A DNA stretch of 51,535 nt, from contig DGLB01000046.1 in the NCBI GenBank assembly GCA_002387845.1, forward strand, positions 1 through 51,535, written 5' to 3'. Shown here piece by piece: positions 8,595 to 15,894 of this stretch. This DNA comes from Stenotrophomonas maltophilia (GTDB lineage: Bacteria > Pseudomonadota > Gammaproteobacteria > Xanthomonadales > Xanthomonadaceae). Under the pieces are notes generated by a model. That model did no database searches, was not told the origin of the DNA, and saw nothing but the letters and a program-made list of their open reading frames with translations. The stretch's first letter is position 1, and each line of letters begins with the position of its first letter. Made by a program: the position numbers and the translations under genes.

Positions 8595-9638
8595 ATGACC
8601 GGCAAGGTTGCAACGCAATTGTGCGCGCAGGAACCAGGCATCGCGGAAACCGCGATGGCTGACATCGTGCACGCCGTGCTGAGCGCCGGTGAATTCGCCC
8701 TGTTCGCTGAATTCGGCCAACAGCTGCAGCTGCGCAGTGGTGACTACCTGTTCCACAGCGGCCAGGCCGGCGGCACCATGTACGTCATCGTCAGTGGCGG
8801 CATCGAGCTCGACTTCGGCGAAGACCTCGTTGTGAAGACGCTCGGCCCGCAGGAATTCTTCGGCGAACTCGGCCTGCTCATCGGCGACCACCCGCGCAGC
8901 GCTGACGCGCGCGCCACCGTCGACAGCGTCGTGCTTGAACTCGGCCACGACCAGTTCCAGCGCCTGGTCGACCGCGACCCCGGCCTGGTGGCCTATTTCC
9001 TGCGCCGGACCATCATGCGCGTGGTCAGCAACGAACAGGTCCTCATCCGCCAGCTGCGCCGTCGCAACCACGACCTGGAAGCGGCGCTGGACAACCTGTA
9101 CGTCACCACCCATCAGCTCACCCACACCCGTGAGCTGGTCCGCACCGACGAACTCACCGGCCTGCACAACCGCCGTGGGCTGGCCCTGTACCTGCAGGAG
9201 TGCCGCAGCACCGACCACGGCGCGCCGCAGGGCCTGCTGTTGATCGACTGCGATCAGTTCAAGCAGGTCAACGACGAGCACGGCCACCAGGCCGGCGACC
9301 GGGTCCTGCAGAGCGTGGCCAACATCCTGCGCTCGGTCGCCACCGAAGACGACCGCGCCTGCCGCCTCGGCGGCGACGAGTTCTGCCTGCTGCTGCGCCA
9401 TGCCGACCGCGACAGCCTGCACCATGCCGCTGAATTCATCCTCAGCGCCGTGCAGGGCCTGCTTGGACGCGCCACCCTGCACCCCAACATCTGCCCGGTC
9501 AGCATCGGGGCCTGCCTGCTCGAGCCCCACACCGACTGGAGCGAGTGGTACGCTCGCGCCGACAACGCGCTTTACCAGGCCAAGCGCCTGGGCGGTAACC
9601 GCCTGCACTGGTCGCGTGCCGCGACCGCCAAGCCCTGA
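8595..9638 (+). CDS. cNMP-binding domain / GGDEF diguanylate cyclase
   Basis: 347 residues. Residues about 35-145 form a cyclic-nucleotide-binding (Crp-like) sensor with the phosphate-binding cassette FGELGLLIGDHPRSADARA (Glu91, Arg101). A helical linker of about 146-183 leads to a GGDEF domain with the intact signature RLGGDEF (residues 259-263) and the TDELTGLHNRRG start motif. It should make c-di-GMP from two GTP. The product-inhibition site RxxD is TEDD (Thr250 in place of Arg), so feedback inhibition is probably absent. No membrane segment. The start is the ATG at 8595; a GTG at 8586 is an alternative. The next gene starts 13 bp downstream, so the two form an operon at the RiPP-like locus. 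Confidence 0.85.
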   Translation: MTGKVATQLCAQEPGIAETAMADIVHAVLSAGEFALFAEFGQQLQLRSGDYLFHSGQAGGTMYVIVSGGIELDFGEDLVVKTLGPQEFFGELGLLIGDHPRSADARATVDSVVLELGHDQFQRLVDRDPGLVAYFLRRTIMRVVSNEQVLIRQLRRRNHDLEAALDNLYVTTHQLTHTRELVRTDELTGLHNRRGLALYLQECRSTDHGAPQGLLLIDCDQFKQVNDEHGHQAGDRVLQSVANILRSVATEDDRACRLGGDEFCLLLRHADRDSLHHAAEFILSAVQGLLGRATLHPNICPVSIGACLLEPHTDWSEWYARADNALYQAKRLGGNRLHWSRAATAKP

Positions 9639-9651
9639 CGGGAACCCACTC

Positions 9652-12132
9652 ATGAACGGCGACATCGGAACGTCGACCCAGGCCCCGCAGCTCCGAGCCC
9701 TGCTGTTCACCGACCTGTGCGACTCGCTGCTGCTGGTCGAGCGCATCGGCGACGCCGCCGCAGCCGAGCTGTTCCAGCACCACGACCGCCTGGTGCTGGC
9801 CCTGCAGCAGCAGTGGAACGGCCAGCAGATCGACCGCTCCGACGGCCTGTTCCTGCTGTTCGAGCGTGCCATCGATGGCCTTGGCTTCGCCCTGGATTAC
9901 CAGCGCGAAGTGCACAAGCTCGGGCAGCAGCGCAACCTGCCGCTGCGCGCCCGCGCCGGCCTGCACGTGGGCGAGGTGCTGATCTGGGACAACAGCCCCG
10001 AGGCGATCAAGGCCGGAGCCAAGTCCGTCGAGGTGGAGGGCCTGGCCAAGCCCATGGCCGCGCGCCTGATGGCGCTGGCCCGGCCGGGGCAGATCCTGCT
10101 TTCGTCCGTGGCCGAGTCGCTGACCCGGCGCGCCAGCAGCGAGCTGGGCGAGCGCGCCGAAAAACTGCAATGGCGTTCGCACGGGCCCTGGCTGTTCAAG
10201 GGCGTCAGCACCGCGCAGGAAGTGTTTGAAGTGGGCGAGCCCGGCTTTGCCCCGCTCCGCATGCCGCGCCCCACCGCCAAGGCCCGCCGCAAGCTGCCGC
10301 TGTGGCGGCGTCCGGCCGCGCTGGCCGCGGAAGTGGCCGTGGTGGCCCTGCTGGGTATCGGCGGCTGGTTCCTGTTGCGCCCCGAACCGGCCATCGCCTT
10401 CGCCGAGCGCGACTGGGTGGTGGTCGCCGATGTCGACAACCTCAGCGGCGAGCCGCTGTTCGACATCAGCCTGCAGCGTGCGCTGCTGATGAGCCTGGAA
10501 CAGTCGCGCTACGTCAATGTGCTGTCGGACGGCAAGATCCGCGAATCGCGCGAGCTGATGCAGGTGCCGGCCGACAAGCAGTTGGACCGGCAGCTGGCCG
10601 GCGACGTCGCCTCGCGCGAGGGCGCGCGCATGGTGCTGGCTCCCAGCATCCGCCTGGCCGGTGGCCGTTACGTGGTGTCGGTGGACCTGCTGGATCCCGC
10701 CAGCCGCGGCGTGGTCCGCAGCTACCGCGCTGAAGCCCGTGACCCGGAAGACGTGGTCAACGCGGTGGACGATGTGATCGGACGACTGCGTGCCGGTCTC
10801 GGCGAAACCGTGGCCTCGGTGCAGCAGTCGGTGCCGTTGCCACAGGCCTCCACCCGCAACCTGCAGGCACTGAAATCCTTCGCCCTGGCCGAGGCCGCGC
10901 TCGGCCGCCGCCGCTTCAGCGAGTCAGCCAAGCTGTATGAAGCCGCGCTCGATGCCGACCCGGATTTCGCCATGGCCCACATCGGCCTGGCCAAGCTGCT
11001 GGTGCGGGTCGACAAGCGTGCCGAAGCGCTGCCCTATCTCAACCGTGCGCTGGCCCTGGGCGAGCGCCTGCCGCACCGTGAACGCCTGTACCTGAAGGCG
11101 TGGAGCAGCGAGCTGCGCCCCGACAACTGGGCGCTGGAGGACTGGCGGGTGCTGGCCGACGTCTACCCGGACTTCTTCGCCGGCTTGTCCAACACCTCGT
11201 GGTACCTGCTGGTGGACAACCGCTTTGCCGAAGCCGAGCGCTATGGCCACGCGGCCTCGGTGCCGCAGGACGTGCTGCGCGCCTATCCGATCGGCTACGT
11301 CGGCTGGATCCAGCTGGGCACCAACCGCTATGACGAGGCACTGCGCAGCTTCCAGGTGGCCGAGCAGCTGACCGGCCGCAACGGCAGCGACATGCGCGCT
11401 GACGTGCTGGTCGCGCAGCGCCGCTACAAGGACGCGCAGGCGCTGCTGGCGCAGCTGCCCAAGCCGCGCGATGAGCTGCAGACCATCATGCATCAGCGTG
11501 CCCGGGTGCTGCTGGCGGCGGACCAGGACGACTGCACCGGCATGAACGAGGCGATGGCAAGCGAAGCGGCCCCCACCGAATCGACGGACTTCGCCATCCA
11601 TGTGCGGCTGATGCAGGCGGTCGTGGACACGGCCTGCGAGAAGCCCAACCCGGCGCAGCTGGCCGAGATCGCCGCGCAGCTCAAACCGCTGCTGGCGCTC
11701 ACCCAGGAACCGAATCTGTCAGACCGCGTCTCGCGCCTGCTGATGCTGGTCTACCTGGCGCAGCGCCAGGGCAACACGGCGCTGGCCGACGCGCTGCTGC
11801 GCGACCACGATGCGCTGGCGGCGCAGCTGAAGAATCCGGTGGTCAGCAAGTGGCGCACGATCGTGCTGGCCATGCAGCAGATCGGCAGGAACCAGCCGGC
11901 ACGCGCCGAGGCGCTGCTGCTGCCGTTGATGGATGGCACCGAACCGGTGCAGGCGCGGGTGGTGCTGCGTGAGGCGCAACGTCGGCTGGGCAACGCCGAG
12001 GATTTCCAGAAGCAGAACGAATGGCTGTTCGCGCACCGCGGCCGGGCCTTTGCCGAAGTGGCCGTGATGCAGCTGATGCAGCCCCTGAGCGTGCATGACA
12101 CGCTGGGCGACGCCTCCCTGCGCCCGCGCTGA
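9652..12132 (+). CDS. putative peptide modification system cyclase (class III cyclase-like, TM, TPR)
   Basis: 826 residues. An N-terminal class III nucleotide cyclase homology domain (about 12-195) has the metal Asp in LLFTDLCDS (Asp21) and a second Asp in RSDGLFLLF (Asp64). One membrane helix (about 221-243) follows, then a TolB-N-like region (about 255-370), then a long TPR-rich C-terminus that would be periplasmic. The substrate-specifying Lys position before SDG is Ile60 and the transition-state Asn before AARL is Pro134 (Arg138 kept), so nucleotide cyclisation is doubtful. The architecture and the neighbouring NHLP peptide and SagB-like gene match the family I know from TIGRFAM as mod_pep_cyc. 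The last codon is 24 bp from the convergent precursor gene. Confidence 0.82.
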   Translation: MNGDIGTSTQAPQLRALLFTDLCDSLLLVERIGDAAAAELFQHHDRLVLALQQQWNGQQIDRSDGLFLLFERAIDGLGFALDYQREVHKLGQQRNLPLRARAGLHVGEVLIWDNSPEAIKAGAKSVEVEGLAKPMAARLMALARPGQILLSSVAESLTRRASSELGERAEKLQWRSHGPWLFKGVSTAQEVFEVGEPGFAPLRMPRPTAKARRKLPLWRRPAALAAEVAVVALLGIGGWFLLRPEPAIAFAERDWVVVADVDNLSGEPLFDISLQRALLMSLEQSRYVNVLSDGKIRESRELMQVPADKQLDRQLAGDVASREGARMVLAPSIRLAGGRYVVSVDLLDPASRGVVRSYRAEARDPEDVVNAVDDVIGRLRAGLGETVASVQQSVPLPQASTRNLQALKSFALAEAALGRRRFSESAKLYEAALDADPDFAMAHIGLAKLLVRVDKRAEALPYLNRALALGERLPHRERLYLKAWSSELRPDNWALEDWRVLADVYPDFFAGLSNTSWYLLVDNRFAEAERYGHAASVPQDVLRAYPIGYVGWIQLGTNRYDEALRSFQVAEQLTGRNGSDMRADVLVAQRRYKDAQALLAQLPKPRDELQTIMHQRARVLLAADQDDCTGMNEAMASEAAPTESTDFAIHVRLMQAVVDTACEKPNPAQLAEIAAQLKPLLALTQEPNLSDRVSRLLMLVYLAQRQGNTALADALLRDHDALAAQLKNPVVSKWRTIVLAMQQIGRNQPARAEALLLPLMDGTEPVQARVVLREAQRRLGNAEDFQKQNEWLFAHRGRAFAEVAVMQLMQPLSVHDTLGDASLRPR

Positions 12133-12156
12133 GGCGGGCACAGGCAGGGCAGGGCA

Positions 12157-12459
12157 TTACCGCAGCGCGCTGGCGACCTTGCCGGCTTCGAAGCAGAAGA
12201 TCACCTGCATGGTGGACTGCGACGTGCTCAGGTACTTCTCCAGCTGGGTCTGCACCGCGCGCAGCTCGTCCACACTGGCCAGCTGGGTGACGTCGCAGCA
12301 GTCCGGCACCGCGTCGGTGCCGTAGCCGATCTCGGTCAGCGCCTTGGCAGCATCGGCCTGGAACAACGCGCGGAAATCCGCATCATCAATAAGGCGGCTG
12401 ACCAGCTGTGCGGCTGCTTCAGGGGTGATCTTGCTCTTGCCGGTGTTCTCGTCGCTCAT
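12157..12459 (-). CDS. NHLP-type putative modified peptide precursor
   Basis: 100 residues. A leader-like part (about 10-75) shows the nitrile-hydratase/Nif11-like pattern: VSRLIDDADFRALFQAD, then AAKALTEIGY, a Cys-Cys pair at 54-55 and ELRAVQTQLE. The tail (about 77-100) contains Ser, Thr and one Cys (Cys89) in STMQVIFCFEAGK, a plausible core. This fits the family named putative modified peptide in TIGRFAM, which occurs beside the same cyclase-like and dehydrogenase genes in Xanthomonas, Stenotrophomonas and Lysobacter. No double-Gly cleavage site is evident. The gene is convergent with the cyclase gene and divergent from the dehydrogenase gene, so it has its own promoter in the 177-bp gap. 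The start is the ATG at 12459; a longer frame to 12576 has no better start. Confidence 0.82.
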   Translation of the reverse strand: MSDENTGKSKITPEAAAQLVSRLIDDADFRALFQADAAKALTEIGYGTDAVPDCCDVTQLASVDELRAVQTQLEKYLSTSQSTMQVIFCFEAGKVASALR

Positions 12460-12636
12460 GACTGTCGATCCAAAGGTGGAAGTACGGATATCGGCGATGG
12501 CAGACGTTCCTGTAGAGGTGCCTGCCGGCGCACGGTTTCGTGCCAAACGCAGTTTCCCATCCTGGGCGGCCAACATGGCAGCAGATCGCTACCTGCGCCC
12601 TAGAATGTCCGCACCTTCGCCCACTCACCGACGCCC
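12460..12636. promoter_or_regulatory. divergent promoter region of the peptide and dehydrogenase genes
   Basis: This 177-bp gap separates divergent starts and must hold both promoters. On the plus strand TAGAAT (12601-12606) is a -10-like hexamer 30 bp before the dehydrogenase ATG, with no clear -35 box. No convincing palindromic operator is seen. Confidence 0.45.
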
Positions 12637-13803
12637 ATGCGCCTGCGCCGCTGCACCATCGTCATGTTCGAACCGCGCGAGGAAGTGCAGTTCGACCTCC
12701 AGTCGCTGCTGCAGGGGCGCACCGAACTGGCCACCCGGACAAGCTGGCTGGCCCTGGCCGGGCACCTCGACCAGGCGGTGCCGGTCAGCACGGCGCAGCG
12801 TGAGCTGCTGGGAAGCCTCAGCGCACACCAGTGGGTAGAGGCGGGCGTCCTGCCCGCAGGCCCCGACACCTGGCAGCCGTTGCTCGCCGCGGGACTGCTG
12901 ATCTCCGATGCCGACGATGTCGACGCGTCCCGGCACCGGCAGCACGATGAAGCCGTCCGCGATGCGCACTGGTGGCCGTTGTCGGCGTTGGCGCACCGGC
13001 ACGGGCGCTGGCACGGCGTGGACGGAGCCGCCAACACCCGTGACAGCGACCTGGTCACGGCCAGCGGACTGCGTCGCCAGCTGGGTGCGCCACCTCCCAG
13101 TGTTGAAGCACGGCCCGGGGTTTACCAGCCCCTGCCGCCGGTGCCGGCGCAGGCCTATGACCAGTTGCTGGAGCGCCGTACCACCTGCCGCAACTTCGAC
13201 GCCGGGCGCAGCATCAGCCGCGAATTGCTGGCCCAGCTGCTGCAGCGCACGGTCAAGGCGCAGGCGGTGTCGCAGGTCGAGGAAGACACTGAATTTCTGA
13301 AGAAGCACGTGCCGTCCGGCGGCGGGCTGCATGCCACCGAAACCTATCTGCTGGTGCAGCGGGTGGACGGCATGGCACCGGGTCTCTACCACTATCATCC
13401 GGTGCAGCACGCGGTGGTGCCGATACCGCGGCAGGATGAGCGCCCGTTGCCGCAACTGGCGCATGCACTGTTATCAGGCCAGGACTGGTTCGCAGATGCG
13501 GCGGTGCACCTGGTGCTGGTACCGCGTTACGCGCGCACCTTCTGGAAGTACCGCAACCACGCCAAGGCCTACCGCGCGCTGCTGCTGGATGTGGGCCACA
13601 TCTCGCAGGCGCTGTACATGGCCGCCACCGAACGCGGCATGGCCGCATTCGTCACCGCGGCCATCAATGAAGTGGACACCGAGCAGGCCTTCGGCCTGGA
13701 CGGCATCACCCAGAGCCCGCTGGCCATCGTCGGCATCGGCTGGCGCAGCGGTACGCTCACCACCACCGAGTTCGATCCCAACCACACCGTCTGGCCCGCC
13801 TGA
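12637..13803 (+). CDS. SagB-related putative peptide maturation dehydrogenase
   Basis: 388 residues. The C-terminal half (about 170-385) is a nitroreductase-fold FMN dehydrogenase of the SagB type, with ERRTTCRNF (phosphate-binding Arg), PSGGGLHATETYLLV (SagB has PSAGALHPLE), LYHYHP, a LDVGHISQALYMAA helix and the closing QAFGLDG...SPLAIVGIGW. SagB-type enzymes oxidise azolines to azoles in thiazole/oxazole RiPPs. The N-terminal 165 residues have no domain I can name and could bind the leader. It is divergent from the precursor gene. Its family matches SagB_rel_DH_2 of TIGRFAM. No YcaO partner is in the window, so the substrate is uncertain. Confidence 0.82.
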   Translation: MRLRRCTIVMFEPREEVQFDLQSLLQGRTELATRTSWLALAGHLDQAVPVSTAQRELLGSLSAHQWVEAGVLPAGPDTWQPLLAAGLLISDADDVDASRHRQHDEAVRDAHWWPLSALAHRHGRWHGVDGAANTRDSDLVTASGLRRQLGAPPPSVEARPGVYQPLPPVPAQAYDQLLERRTTCRNFDAGRSISRELLAQLLQRTVKAQAVSQVEEDTEFLKKHVPSGGGLHATETYLLVQRVDGMAPGLYHYHPVQHAVVPIPRQDERPLPQLAHALLSGQDWFADAAVHLVLVPRYARTFWKYRNHAKAYRALLLDVGHISQALYMAATERGMAAFVTAAINEVDTEQAFGLDGITQSPLAIVGIGWRSGTLTTTEFDPNHTVWPA

Positions 13804-13820
13804 TACCTGATACCTGATAC
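13801..13820 (+). repeat. 7-bp tandem repeat at the stop codon
   Basis: TGATACC repeated 2.9 times; its first TGA is the stop codon of the dehydrogenase gene. Slippage here would not alter the protein. Confidence 0.7.
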
Positions 13821-13835
13821 GCACGCGTGCTCCGC

Positions 13836-13857
13836 GTAGCGACGCGCCATGCGCGTC
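13836..13857 (+). repeat. second-type REP palindrome
   Basis: GTAG head followed by GACGCGCCATGCGCGTC. The same family occurs at 20049 and 36177; its core differs from the other GTAG repeats. It sits between convergent gene ends. Confidence 0.75.
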
Positions 13858-13866
13858 GTCGGGAAT

Positions 13867-15849
13867 CTACGCGGCCTCGAAATCCACCAGCACCGCACCA
13901 TCCGCAACCTGGTCACCGGCCTTCACCCGGTATCCCTGCACCGTGCCATCGGCCGGAGCCTGCAGGGTGTGCTCCATCTTCATTGCTTCCAGCACCAGCA
14001 GCGGCGTGCCCTTGCTGACCTGGGTGCCCGCTGCCACCAGCGTGGCCACGATCCGGCCCGGCATCGGCGCAACCAGGCTGCCGGCATCCACCACGCCCTG
14101 GTCGGCTTCGCTGACCGGGTCGTGCAGGGTGAAGCGGCGCACGCCCTGCGTGCCAAACAGATACAGGTCGCCAGCGTCGCGCACCACGCGCGCGCGGTGC
14201 CGCTGCCCGTCCACCTGCAGGGTCAACTGCGCGTCGGTGAGGCCACCCTGCGCCACCACCGTGTGGCCGTCGCGCTGGATCGTCCACACATCGCCCTGCG
14301 CGGTGGCGTCGACAACCGCCATCACACCGGTATGTTCCAGCGTCAGCCGTCGCGCAGCCTGCGTGCCCAGGCGCCAGCCGTCACGCGCCTGCCAGGGCGA
14401 ATGCGGGTCGCGCGCATCGACAGCGGCCGCCGGCTCGGTGGCGATCGCGGCGACGGCAGCCAGGGCCCACGCCGCCGCATCGTCGGTGGCATCCGGCGGA
14501 GCCAGTGCGGCCTGCTCGCGTTCGATCAGGGCGGTATCCAGCTTCGCCCCGGCAAAGGAGTCCGTCATCACCAGCCGGCGCAGGAACGCCGCATTGGTGG
14601 TCACACCAACCACTTCGCAGTCGGCCAGCGCCTGCTGCATGCGCCGCAGTGCGGCGTCGCGGTCCACGTCCCAGACGATCAGCTTGGCGATCATCGGGTC
14701 GTAGTACGGGGTGATCGCGTCACCTTGTTCTACACCTGCATCCACGCGCACATGCGCGTTGCCCGCCGGCAGGCGCAGATGGCGCAGCGTGCCGGTGGAG
14801 GGCAGGAAGCCACGGTCGGCGTCTTCGGCATACAGGCGCGCTTCCAGCGCATGGCCGTGGATGCGCAGCTGGTCCTGCTGCAGCGGCAGCGGTTCAGCGC
14901 TGGCCACGCGCAGCTGCCATTCCACCAGGTCGGTGCCGGTGATGCATTCGGTCACCGGGTGCTCCACCTGCAGGCGGGTGTTCATTTCCATGAAGTAGAA
15001 ATCGCCGCCCGGGCCGGCAATGAACTCCACCGTGCCGGCACCGACGTAGTTCACCGCACGCGCGGCGTTCACCGCGGCCGCACCCATCGCAGCGCGGCGC
15101 TCCGGGGTCATGCCCGGGGCCGGCGCTTCTTCCAGCACCTTCTGGTGGCGGCGCTGCACCGAGCAGTCACGCTCGAACAGGTACACCACGTTGCCGTGGC
15201 TGTCGCCGAACACCTGGATCTCGATATGGCGCGGACGCTCCACGTACTTTTCCACCAGCACGTGCGCATTGCCGAACGCCGACTGCGCTTCGCGCTGGCA
15301 ACTGGCCAGCGCATCCACGAAGGCTGCACTGTCATCGACCCGGCGCATGCCCTTGCCGCCACCGCCGGCGCTGGCCTTGATCAGCACCGGGTAGCCGATG
15401 CCATCGGCCTGCGCGCGCAGGAATTCCGGCTCCTGCGTGTCGCCGTGATAGCCCGGCGTCAGCGGCACGCCGGCCTGCTGCATCAGCGCCTTGGCCGCGC
15501 TCTTGTCCCCCATCGCGCGGATCGCCGCGGCCGAGGGGCCGATGAACACGATGCCGGCCTCGGCACACGCCTGGGCGAAGTCGGCGTTCTCGGAAAGGAA
15601 ACCGTAGCCCGGGTGGATCGCCTGTGCGCCGGTCTGGCGCGCGGCGGCCAGGATGGCGTCAGCGCGCAGATAACTCTCGCGCGCCGGGGCCGGACCGATC
15701 GCCACCGCTTCGTCGGCCAGGCGCACGTGCCGCGCGTGGCGGTCGGCATCGGAATACACCGCCACCGTGGCAATGCCCAGGCGCTGGCAGGTGGCAATGA
15801 CGCGGCAGGCAATTTCGCCGCGATTGGCGATCAGGATCTTGGTGAACAT
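13867..15849 (-). CDS. liuD: methylcrotonyl-CoA carboxylase biotin-containing alpha subunit
   Basis: 660 residues. Domains in order: biotin carboxylase (about 1-450), with the start MFTKILIANRGEIACRV, ATP-grasp loop KASAGGGGKGMR and FMEMNTRLQVEHPVTE; a linker; then a biotinyl domain with EAMKMEHT carrying the biotinylated Lys near residue 624. With LiuB it carboxylates 3-methylcrotonyl-CoA in leucine breakdown. A propionyl- or geranyl-CoA carboxylase is the alternative, but adjacency to an isovaleryl-CoA dehydrogenase supports the methylcrotonyl enzyme. Last gene of the liuABD run, 45 bp after liuB. Confidence 0.92.
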   Translation of the reverse strand: MFTKILIANRGEIACRVIATCQRLGIATVAVYSDADRHARHVRLADEAVAIGPAPARESYLRADAILAAARQTGAQAIHPGYGFLSENADFAQACAEAGIVFIGPSAAAIRAMGDKSAAKALMQQAGVPLTPGYHGDTQEPEFLRAQADGIGYPVLIKASAGGGGKGMRRVDDSAAFVDALASCQREAQSAFGNAHVLVEKYVERPRHIEIQVFGDSHGNVVYLFERDCSVQRRHQKVLEEAPAPGMTPERRAAMGAAAVNAARAVNYVGAGTVEFIAGPGGDFYFMEMNTRLQVEHPVTECITGTDLVEWQLRVASAEPLPLQQDQLRIHGHALEARLYAEDADRGFLPSTGTLRHLRLPAGNAHVRVDAGVEQGDAITPYYDPMIAKLIVWDVDRDAALRRMQQALADCEVVGVTTNAAFLRRLVMTDSFAGAKLDTALIEREQAALAPPDATDDAAAWALAAVAAIATEPAAAVDARDPHSPWQARDGWRLGTQAARRLTLEHTGVMAVVDATAQGDVWTIQRDGHTVVAQGGLTDAQLTLQVDGQRHRARVVRDAGDLYLFGTQGVRRFTLHDPVSEADQGVVDAGSLVAPMPGRIVATLVAAGTQVSKGTPLLVLEAMKMEHTLQAPADGTVQGYRVKAGDQVADGAVLVDFEAA

Positions 15850-15894
15850 GGCAGTCTCGTGGCGCGTGGGCAGGCGGCAGGGGGCGGGCAGGGG

